Of a stretch of DNA of 22,314 nt, positions 1 to 6,196 are shown piece by piece (positions within the stretch are counted from its first letter, which is position 1; the number at the start of each line of letters is the position of its first letter). Where the stretch lies: assembly GCA_947588795.1 (NCBI GenBank), contig CANPZJ010000004.1, forward strand, positions 1-22,314. The letters run 5' to 3'. A program made the position numbers and the translations under genes. The notes below the pieces were generated by a model. It did not search any database. It saw nothing but the letters and a program-made list of their open reading frames with translations, and was not told the DNA's origin. The stretch is from an uncultured Bacilli bacterium (GTDB lineage: Bacteria > Bacillota_I > Bacilli_A > RF39 > UBA660).

Positions 1-75
1 AGCATAACCTTTAATAGTTATACTTCTTACATACCCTCTTTTTTTATTTTTGTCTAAATTTTGGGGTACAGTTCA
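1..75 (-). mobile_element. probable terminus of an IS3-family insertion sequence
   Basis: Read on the minus strand from position 75, the sequence begins TGAACTGTACCCC, followed by an A-rich stretch containing TTTAGACA. IS3-family elements start with TG, and a TGAACTGTACCCCAAAA...TTAGACA end is typical of many Gram-positive members. A purine-rich GAGGG stretch at about 35-39 could be the ribosome binding site of a transposase that continues left of the window. No transposase can be read, because the ATG next to that site is followed at once by TAA. The other end and the target duplication lie outside the window, so this is a pattern-based call. Confidence 0.45.
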
Positions 76-149
76 TAATGTCAACATATGTTAATATAAG
101 ATTTTTAAATAATTCTTTGATTACTTAAAAAATATCTTTAATATTTTTT

Positions 150-176
150 ATATTCTTAATATAATATTAAGAATAT
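150..176. repeat. 27-bp AT-only inverted repeat downstream of the ATPase pseudogene
   Basis: Thirteen-base arms (150-162 and 164-176) pair perfectly around one central base. The repeat lies 19 bases past the stop codon of the minus-strand ATPase pseudogene. It contains only one G:C pair per arm and is not followed by a clean U tract on the minus strand, so it is at best a weak transcription terminator. The rest of 76-194 shows nothing recognisable. Confidence 0.5.
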
Positions 177-194
177 TAATATATAGTTCATATT

Positions 195-1441
195 TTAAAT
201 ATATTCTATAGGTACCATATAATTATTATCATCATATGCTACTATATCTTTTGTCATACACAATACTATACCATTTCCTTTTTGTGTTTCAAAACTATTT
301 ACAACATCAAAATTTTTAATAGCGTCTTTACCAGGATTAGCACTTTTTTTAATTTCTATAGGATAAATAATATTATTATAATTTATGAGTAAATCTATTT
401 CTTTTTGATTGTTGTCTCTATAATAATATAAATGTTTTCTTGCATCCTTTCCGTGATTAACAAAAGATTTAATTATTTCATTAACAATATAAGTTTCAAA
501 TATTGCTCCACTATAAGCACTTTTTTCTAAAGTTACATAATCAACATAACCGGCTAAATAACAAGCAAGGCCCGTATCTGTAAAATATATTTTTTCTCTT
601 TTAATGGCTCTACCAACACTGTTATTCATATATGGCTGTAGTAAATAAACTATACCGGTATTTTTTAGAATGGATAACCATGCACTAGCGGTCTTATTAT
701 CTATTCCAATCTCTGATGCAACAGATGTAGCAATAAATTCTTGTCCAGTTCTAGCAGCTAAAGAAGAAACAAACTTAATAAATTTATTTTCATCTTTTAT
801 ATTTATTATTTTTCTTATATCTTTTTCAATATATGTTCTAAAATAATCACTATAATATTGTTCTATTTCTTTTTCATTAGTATATAATTCTGGATATGAA
901 CCTTTAAATATTTTTTTATATAAATCAAGTATTGATTTATATTCTGTTTTTTCTCTTTTTTTTATATTTTCAATATCTGGTATAAATAATTCATCTTTCT
1001 TTTTTTCAATTTCTCTTTCGGATAATCCATATAAATCAAGAATTCCTACTCTTCCAGCTAATGATTCAGATATTTCTTTCATTGTTTCAAAAATTTGACT
1101 ACCAGTTAAAAAATATAAAGTTTCAATTTGCTTTTTTTCACCAAATATAATTTTTTCGTTATCATTTTTATATAAGATAGTAATTCTGGAGCATATTGAA
1201 ATTCATCAATTATCAATGGTGTTTCATGTGTTCTTAAAAATAATTCCGGGTCATTTTTGGCTTGATTTCTAAGCATTAAATCATCCAATGTTACTTTATT
1301 AATTTTTTTATCTAAAGTTCTTGATATATAATTTAACAAAGTACTTTTGCCTACTTGTCTTGGTCCAGTTATCATAATAACTTGATATTTATCAATCATA
1401 GATATTAATTTTTCTTCCATAGTTCTTGAAATATATGTCAT
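195..1441 (-). pseudogene. AAA+ ATPase with DUF4143 domain, disrupted by a -1 frameshift
   Basis: Two reading frames together make one protein of the ATP-binding/DUF4143 family. The first (start ATG at 1441, stop 1106-1108) carries Walker A GPRQVGKST at residues 26-34 and Walker B PLIIDEFQYAPE around residue 80. The second (to stop 195-197) resumes with FLTGSQ, SESLAGRVGIL and a DUF4143 part with YFTDTGLA and a nuclease-like EIDLLINY...IEIKKS stretch. The frame changes at a run of five A (T5 at 1165-1169 on the plus strand). One extra A restores a continuous protein of about 415 residues, a normal family length. I chose the ATG at 1441 because AGGTGAT lies just upstream. Members are often accessory ATPases of unknown role. 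It could be a decayed gene, a slippage-controlled gene or a sequencing error. Confidence 0.85.
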
Positions 1442-1457
1442 TTTATCACCTATAATA

Positions 1458-1486
1458 ATAATATCAAAGTTAGTTTTAAATGTCAA
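1458..1486 (-). promoter_or_regulatory. strong promoter of the DUF4143 ATPase
   Basis: On the minus strand, TTGACA (plus 1481-1486) is separated by exactly 17 bases from TATTAT (plus 1458-1463). The AGGTGAT ribosome binding site and the ATG at 1441 follow immediately. The -35 box shares its outermost base with the palindrome at 1486-1514. Confidence 0.7.
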
Positions 1487-1514
1487 CAAAATTGGAATTG
1501 AATTCCAATTTTGT
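1486..1514. promoter_or_regulatory. perfect 14-bp inverted repeat abutting the ATPase promoter
   Basis: Arms 1486-1499 and 1501-1514 (ACAAAATTGGAATT and its complement) pair perfectly around one G. On the minus strand the repeat ends at the -35 box of the ATPase promoter and is followed by GACATTTAAAA rather than a U tract. An operator for a dimeric regulator, or a promoter-proximal hairpin, is therefore more likely than a terminator for the upstream gene. The binding factor is unknown. Confidence 0.55.
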
Positions 1515-1532
1515 GTAAAATTCTAAATTTTT

Positions 1533-2633
1533 TTAATATCCAAAATACTTTTTACCAATTATTTCATTACCTTTATTATAATCTTTATGAATAAAAATAT
1601 ATTTTGTATCTCCTAAATAAATTATTTTGCTATCAATATCTTTAATATTTACATCAAAATCCACTTTTTCTTTAAGATATTTATCTTCTACATAAAATGA
1701 ATAAATATCATCTGTTAATTTTATATCTTGCATATCTCCTGTAGCATAACCTTCAGAGGCAAACCATCCAGAAGCAAAATATTTCTTATTATCTATAATT
1801 TCAAAATTTAACATAGCATTATTTTTTTCATTATACCATACACCTTGTAATTGATTAAATACTTCTTCTAATTTAGCTTCTTTTTGCTCTTCTAATAATT
1901 CTTTAACATCTTCTAACTTTTTATTAACATCTTTTTCTACTTCCGGTGTTACTACTTCTTCTTGAGGTAAAAATTCATCAACTGATTCTTCTATTTTCCC
2001 TTTTAAATCACTTTTACTACCATTTGGATCAAATTCAATAAAACCATCATCTTTAATTTCAGGTTCAATAAATTTTCCTTCATAATCTTCTAAAGTTCCA
2101 TCTTCTAATTTTGGAAAAGTATATTCTGGTTCTTGATTTTCTTCTTCGCTATCTTTATTTTCGATTTGTTTATCTAGTGAATCATAACTTTCTTCTGTAT
2201 CTTTAACACTATGAATATAGTAATTATATTCATTTTTCTCAATATTAAATAATAATTCTAAAGTTGTAGGTTGTTCATAAACATAAGCATTAACTTTGTT
2301 TTCTTCAATAAAATAAATGTTAGTATGTACTTCTTCTTTAATTTCATAAGTAACTACCATAACTGGATCTTTTTGCTTTTTAGGTTTAACAAATTTAACT
2401 TTTTCTTCCTTAGCTTCTTTTGGAATAGTCGCTTTCTTTTCATCCTTTTGACTATCTTTTAAATAAACATAATAAGTTTCACCCCATACTTCATCTATAG
2501 GAGTTTTAAATTTAATATATTTATATAAGAAAAAACCACCAACAGATAAAAGGATTACTCCAACAACTATACCGATAATTAATCCAGTTTTATTTCTTTT
2601 CTCTTTCTTTTTAAAATTCTTTTCTTTTCCCAT
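1533..2633 (-). CDS. single-pass membrane protein of unknown function
   Basis: The 366-residue protein starts with a lysine-rich cytoplasmic tail and has one strong membrane helix at about residues 17-37 (GLIIGIVVGVILLSVGGFFL). A large, mostly charged region follows and is expected to be outside the cell. Its middle (about residues 140-260) is very rich in Glu, Asp and Lys and looks disordered or coiled. The last 110 residues (LQGVWYNE..., with alternating hydrophobic and aromatic residues such as KYFASGWF) look like a small beta-rich domain. I do not recognise a family. A GGTG ribosome binding site precedes the ATG, and the gene starts 23 bases after the stop of the 2657-3226 gene, so the two are probably co-transcribed. 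There is no Cys lipobox and no sortase signal. Confidence 0.8.
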   Translation of the reverse strand: MGKEKNFKKKEKRNKTGLIIGIVVGVILLSVGGFFLYKYIKFKTPIDEVWGETYYVYLKDSQKDEKKATIPKEAKEEKVKFVKPKKQKDPVMVVTYEIKEEVHTNIYFIEENKVNAYVYEQPTTLELLFNIEKNEYNYYIHSVKDTEESYDSLDKQIENKDSEEENQEPEYTFPKLEDGTLEDYEGKFIEPEIKDDGFIEFDPNGSKSDLKGKIEESVDEFLPQEEVVTPEVEKDVNKKLEDVKELLEEQKEAKLEEVFNQLQGVWYNEKNNAMLNFEIIDNKKYFASGWFASEGYATGDMQDIKLTDDIYSFYVEDKYLKEKVDFDVNIKDIDSKIIYLGDTKYIFIHKDYNKGNEIIGKKYFGY

Positions 2634-2656
2634 AACTCAATTCACCATTTTTTATT

Positions 2657-3226
2657 TTATCTCTTTTTATCTTTTTTAGATAATTTCGTAATAAATAATA
2701 AAAGACTAGATTGGTTATAATTATATGCTTTTGTATCATCTAAAGTATTAACGCCTTCCACTTTTGCACTTTGTAAAACTTTAGCAATTTCTAAATAATC
2801 TAAATTTTCTAATTTAGCCATATAAGAAGTTTTTAGTAAATCACAATAATAACAATATCTTTCTAATGATATATTAGAAATTTGAATTCTTTTTTTCATA
2901 TCTTCAAAAATCTCTGATACATTTATTCCCGATTCTTCTATATATTTTTGAGCTCTATCAGCGAGGATTACTTTAATTTTTTCTTTATATGCTTCATACT
3001 TTTCTTGGTTTTCAGAAGCCTCTAAAATAACACTGGCATTACTTAAAGCAACAGCAAGATCACCCGCTATTTTAGTTAAATCATTTGCTATTAAAGATTC
3101 CATTACATTATAATATTCTTCAAATTTATTAAATTTAATTATATGCATTGTAATTTCTTTTAATATTCTATTTGTTTCATTTATTAATACTTTCTTATTT
3201 GATTGTTCTTTTTCTTTATCTTTCAT
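2657..3226 (-). CDS. helical cytoplasmic protein of unknown function
   Basis: I placed the start at the ATG at 3226, because AGGGATGAT lies at the right distance before it. An upstream ATG at 3262 would add 12 residues but has no such site. The 189-residue product is charged and predominantly alpha-helical by composition, with no membrane segment or signal peptide. Cysteines sit only in an RYCYYCDLL patch near the middle, and the C-terminus is Lys-rich. I recognise no family. It precedes the membrane protein gene by 23 bases in the same direction and follows the radical SAM operon after a gap of about 98 bases. Membership in that operon is possible but not shown. Confidence 0.75.
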   Translation of the reverse strand: MKDKEKEQSNKKVLINETNRILKEITMHIIKFNKFEEYYNVMESLIANDLTKIAGDLAVALSNASVILEASENQEKYEAYKEKIKVILADRAQKYIEESGINVSEIFEDMKKRIQISNISLERYCYYCDLLKTSYMAKLENLDYLEIAKVLQSAKVEGVNTLDDTKAYNYNQSSLLLFITKLSKKDKKR

Positions 3227-3324
3227 AATATCATCCCTTGAATATATTTTATCATGAAACAAAATATATTATATAAAAATTAAAATAACTTTACTATAGA
3301 TTGACAAAACCTAAGATTCTAAAA

Positions 3325-4269
3325 TTATTCTATTTTTATTTGCCACTTTTCTGGATATACATATTCTATCTTTTCCTTTTTAGGAGTATACCTTTTCTTT
3401 ATTTTAGTTCGATTAGATTTTAAACTAGGAAATTTTACCCGACAATATTTATCAAGTTCACAAAATATATTTTGGCAATCTATTAGTTGTAATGGTCTAT
3501 TACCTATTCTTTTAAAATCCAAATGTAATCTTTTAAATTCTTCTTCTTGATGCTCGTACATATATCTAATAATATCTTCATTACTAAGCTTTCCTTTATC
3601 AATAAAGCATTTCTTTATACCTCGAATAGAACCAGGACCAGCCACGGTAAATTCATCTTCCGAAAAATTTACAACATTACTATAATTGATATCAGTAACC
3701 AGTTGATAAGCCATAAAATTACCTATTAAAGGATAACTTTTAATAATGTTAAATGCCTCTTCCATTTTTGTGCATTTAATTATTTTATATTGCATTCGAT
3801 CAGTTACAAACATTTTATAAAGTAAGGCTAAATGATTATCGTGCTTACGGTCATAACCAAAGGCTTTATTTGCACAACTTATATAAGCATCATTATAAAT
3901 ACTTTCACCATTTTTTATAGCATTTTCTAATACTTTAGAATATTCATCTTTATCAAAAGTACTCAATATTATATCTGAAAAATTATTAAGTAATAATTCC
4001 CAAGTACTTTCTTTATTAAATAGTTTAAATAAAATAATTCTAAATAACATATCTTCATCGCTATATTTCTTACCATTATAAATAACATTTTTTAAAAGAT
4101 ATTGACTAACTCGATCATTAACTCGATAACTATTACAAAATTTATATTCTTGTAAAATAGGATCTTTTGTCCAAGGAGATGGTTTACCTTTTAATTTTTG
4201 CCAAAAAATATTTTGTCTTTCATAAGCAAAATACCAATATAAATCATAAACTTCACATCTTTTTTTCAT
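3325..4269 (-). CDS. HMUDK_hel-type protein (thymine pyrophosphorylase / 5-hmU DNA kinase helical domain)
   Basis: The 314-residue protein carries the conserved N-terminal signature PSPWTKDPILQEYKFCNSYR (residues 30-49) followed by NDRVSQYLL. A second conserved block around residues 190-217 includes TDINYS and the helix-hairpin-helix-like AGPGSIRGI (Gly211-Pro-Gly213, Arg216). This is the pattern of the helical domain annotated as 5-hmdU DNA kinase helical domain or alpha-glutamyl/putrescinyl thymine pyrophosphorylase. Its phage members take part in thymine hypermodification of DNA. No P-loop kinase domain is fused to it. Its ATG lies one base after the stop of the radical SAM gene, so the two are translated from one message. 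Chemistry in this bacterium is unknown. A role on a nucleotide, nucleic acid or peptide base adduct is inference. Confidence 0.7.
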   Translation of the reverse strand: MKKRCEVYDLYWYFAYERQNIFWQKLKGKPSPWTKDPILQEYKFCNSYRVNDRVSQYLLKNVIYNGKKYSDEDMLFRIILFKLFNKESTWELLLNNFSDIILSTFDKDEYSKVLENAIKNGESIYNDAYISCANKAFGYDRKHDNHLALLYKMFVTDRMQYKIIKCTKMEEAFNIIKSYPLIGNFMAYQLVTDINYSNVVNFSEDEFTVAGPGSIRGIKKCFIDKGKLSNEDIIRYMYEHQEEEFKRLHLDFKRIGNRPLQLIDCQNIFCELDKYCRVKFPSLKSNRTKIKKRYTPKKEKIEYVYPEKWQIKIE

Positions 4270-4270
4270 C

Positions 4271-5272
4271 TTACCTCATACATTTTGGATCACGACTTTG
4301 AATACATCTTCTAAGTACTTTATCCTTATCTATATCATCTTCATAAGTAGCAATTATTTTTTGACCTAAGCAGCCACTTTGACAAATAGCGTAGTCTTCA
4401 CATTTAGAACAACTAGTATTTTGATATGCTCTTAAACTTTTAAAATATGGTGAATTATACATAGTAGCAAGACTATCATCTTTGATATTACCTGCAATAC
4501 CTAATCCCCTAAAATATTTAATGGAATCACACGGATAAGCAATACCATCAAAACCAATAATCATTATTTCATCAGCAATAATGCATGGATTATTTTTAAT
4601 GCCTAAAATATTCCAAGGTGTACCTAATCTAATTTTATCTCTATCTTCATATTGTAGATAAAATTCTTTAAGTTTTAAAAGTTCATCTTTATTTAAATCC
4701 ATCATATTACTTCCTTTACCATGTGGTACAAAACGAAGTAAACTAACTTTCTCAAAATAACTTTTATCTTTAAATGTATCTATTGTGTTAGTAATTGTAC
4801 TAAATAAATTATTAAAAGAATCTTTAGATACGGCATAATGAAAACCTAATTTAGTTTGACTATTTGTAAGTATTTTATCAAAAAATTCTTCTAATGAATA
4901 AGTTGATTCATCTTCTTCATAAGACAGAGAATCTGCTAAAGAATAAACTATTTTATCAAGTCCTAATCTAATTAATTTTTGATACTTTAATAAATTTTCT
5001 TCATTACGATAAGCAAATGTATATAATGTAGATTTCATTCCTAATTTGTGTACTAAACTAACTAATTCAAATATGCCATCATACATTAATGGCTCACCAC
5101 CAGTAAAGACAATTCTCTCTACATCCATTTCTTTAGCTTCAATTAATATTTTGCTAGCATCATCTATATCTAGTTCTTTAACACTTGCTAAATTACTAGT
5201 AGCACTACTAGAACAATGAATACAATTTCTGGCACAACGATTAGTAAGTTCAATTTTGATTTCCTTTAGCAT
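4271..5272 (-). CDS. radical SAM enzyme with C-terminal SPASM domain
   Basis: The start is the ATG at 5272, which has GGGGGA six to seven bases upstream; a start at 5296 lacks a site. The 333-residue enzyme has the CxxxCxxC cluster motif (Cys13, Cys17, Cys20) and GGEP at 58-61 for S-adenosylmethionine binding. The C-terminal part matches the SPASM consensus: Cys230, then GxxxxC ending at Cys248, then CX2CX5CX3C (Cys288, 291, 297, 301) and a final Cys323 (or Cys331). Two auxiliary iron-sulfur clusters are therefore expected. SPASM enzymes usually modify peptides or carry out anaerobic sulfatase maturation. Here the only operon partner is an HMUDK_hel protein, and no convincing precursor peptide is present. 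The substrate is unknown. Confidence 0.9.
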   Translation of the reverse strand: MLKEIKIELTNRCARNCIHCSSSATSNLASVKELDIDDASKILIEAKEMDVERIVFTGGEPLMYDGIFELVSLVHKLGMKSTLYTFAYRNEENLLKYQKLIRLGLDKIVYSLADSLSYEEDESTYSLEEFFDKILTNSQTKLGFHYAVSKDSFNNLFSTITNTIDTFKDKSYFEKVSLLRFVPHGKGSNMMDLNKDELLKLKEFYLQYEDRDKIRLGTPWNILGIKNNPCIIADEIMIIGFDGIAYPCDSIKYFRGLGIAGNIKDDSLATMYNSPYFKSLRAYQNTSCSKCEDYAICQSGCLGQKIIATYEDDIDKDKVLRRCIQSRDPKCMR

Positions 5273-5300
5273 AAAAAATCCCCCAAATATATACATATTA

Positions 5301-5309
5301 ATTATAACA
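5301..5309 (-). promoter_or_regulatory. extended -10 promoter of the radical SAM operon
   Basis: On the minus strand, TGTTATAAT forms an extended -10 element (TGnTATAAT) about 28 bases upstream of the ATG at 5272. No good -35 box is seen, which is tolerated by extended -10 promoters. It lies outside the MITE-like element. Confidence 0.5.
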
Positions 5310-5335
5310 AAAATATTTATTAATTAAAGAATAAA

Positions 5336-5379
5336 TGATAAAATTAGTATGGCAATTGTGATAAAATTAGTATGGCAAT
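5336..5379. repeat. 21-bp direct repeat, period 23, at the left edge of the MITE-like element
   Basis: Positions 5336-5356 and 5359-5379 are identical (TGATAAAATTAGTATGGCAA plus T). Each unit contains the 9-bp target sequence followed by the first bases of the left terminal inverted repeat. The second unit runs on into the full element and the first stops. This looks like a local tandem duplication across the insertion junction. An operator pair is the alternative. Confidence 0.75.
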
Positions 5380-5412
5380 CGCATAAAAAAATTCAAGAAA
5401 AAATATTGACAT
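5344..5412 (-). other. small open frame for a 22-residue hydrophobic peptide (uncertain)
   Basis: An ATG at 5412 follows AGGTGA with a seven-base spacer and opens a 22-codon frame. The frame begins MSIFFLEFFYAIAI and ends LPY before TAA. The product would be almost entirely hydrophobic. The frame reads in the same direction as the radical SAM gene, 71 bases upstream of it, and crosses the left end of the MITE-like element. The good ribosome binding site is the only support. It may be chance, a short membrane-active peptide or a leader. Confidence 0.25.
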
Positions 5413-5575
5413 GAAATAATCACCTATATATAATGGCAATAATCAAATTAGTAATTATTTTTTTAAGTATATAATGAAATATGATTTCTAGTTTCAAAAA
5501 CAAGAAAATTTTGCTCAAATTCCCTATTTTTAGGAATATTTTTACTTTACGTCAAATTTTTATGCGATTACCTTA
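5371..5575. mobile_element. 205-bp MITE-like element with TIRs and 9-bp target duplication
   Basis: The left end (5371-5389) and the inverted right end (5557-5575) share 17 of 19 bases with consensus TANGGNAATCGCATAAAAA. Immediately outside them the 9-bp sequence TAAAATTAG occurs in direct orientation on both sides (5362-5370 and 5576-5584). That is the footprint of a transposition event. The interior has no transposase frame but holds a consensus promoter (5406-5434). It fills most of the 334-bp gap between the divergent radical SAM and YdcF operons. It is non-autonomous; the parent family is not identified. Confidence 0.7.
5406..5434 (+). promoter_or_regulatory. consensus sigma-A promoter inside the MITE, facing the YdcF-ABC operon
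   Basis: TTGACA at 5406-5411 and TATAAT at 5429-5434 are both perfect hexamers with a 17-base spacer. Transcription would start near 5441, leaving a leader of about 165 bases before the YdcF start at 5607. The leader contains a weak AT hairpin followed by T's (about 5436-5467) and a short ATTCC/GGAAT hairpin (about 5519-5537), so some attenuation is possible. Confidence 0.7.
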
Positions 5576-5606
5576 TAAAATTAGAGTGCTTAAGGAGTGG
5601 TAAAAA

Positions 5607-6176
5607 ATGATTAATGATACAAAAGATAAAATAGCAAAATTTTTATTTATTGGCAAAGAATTTGATGAATTAAAAAAATATGACTTAGTTATTGTATTTG
5701 GCAACAATTTATATGAAGAAACCGCCATTGTTTTATACAATTTATTTCAAAAGAAAAAAATAGATAAAAATACCACTATTATAATATCAGGAAATAAAGG
5801 TATAAAAAATCAAGACATAACATCTACCGAAGCAGAAATTATTTATAATTATTTTGCAAAATATAATTTAGATATACCTTGTATTTTAGAGAAAAATGCC
5901 ACTAACACAAAAGAAAACTTAATATTTTCTAAAAAACTATTAAAAGACTTAAATAATTATCAAAATATATTATTTGTATGTAAATCATATTTAGCCAGAA
6001 GAGCATTAATGACTGCAGATAAATTAAACTTTCCATTAAATAAAATTGATATTTATGGAGTAGAAAGCGAATTTGGTAAAAATAATTGGTATACATCACC
6101 ACAAGCAACAAAAAGAGTTCTAGAAGAATTAGAAAGAATTAGTAAATATACTATTAGTAATGATTTAAAACTATAA
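5607..6176 (+). CDS. YdcF/DUF218 family protein
   Basis: The 189-residue protein shows the DUF218 (ElyC/SanA/YdcF) layout. It has a first strand with VIVFGN (about residues 28-33), then IIISGNKG (about 58-65), TEAEII, and the conserved NATNTKEN stretch (about 97-104). FVCKSYLARRALMTADK follows (about 123-139). The family binds nucleotide or S-adenosylmethionine-like ligands in some members and is linked to envelope metabolism in others; the exact reaction is unknown. There is no membrane segment, unlike ElyC or SanA, so it is cytoplasmic. AAGGAG lies at the right distance before the ATG. The ABC exporter gene starts 20 bases downstream, forming an operon. Expression is likely driven, at least partly, by the MITE promoter. 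Confidence 0.88.
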   Translation: MINDTKDKIAKFLFIGKEFDELKKYDLVIVFGNNLYEETAIVLYNLFQKKKIDKNTTIIISGNKGIKNQDITSTEAEIIYNYFAKYNLDIPCILEKNATNTKENLIFSKKLLKDLNNYQNILFVCKSYLARRALMTADKLNFPLNKIDIYGVESEFGKNNWYTSPQATKRVLEELERISKYTISNDLKL

Positions 6177-6196
6177 CAATATAAAGGAAGTGCAAA

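Noticed and set aside
195..1441. UGA-as-tryptophan code (code 4) as an explanation of the broken ATPase
   Set aside because: The break is a change of reading frame, not an in-frame TGA, and tryptophans are written TGG throughout.
1486..1514. The palindrome as a terminator of the 1533-2633 gene
   Set aside because: No U tract follows the stem on the minus strand, and it touches a consensus -35 box of the next gene, so a regulatory role is more likely.
2271..2462. 63-codon open frame on the plus strand
   Set aside because: It is antisense to the acidic, Glu/Lys-rich part of the membrane protein gene and gives only Phe/Asn/Ile-rich sequence with no ribosome binding site. The same applies to frames at 3547-3729, 5929-6111, 13033-13218, 13557-13775, 14318-14512, 15147-15395, 15807-15995, 16353-16646 and 17541-17729.
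5336..5379. CRISPR-like direct repeats
   Set aside because: There are only two copies with a two-base gap and no spacers or cas genes; a junction duplication of the MITE-like element explains them better.
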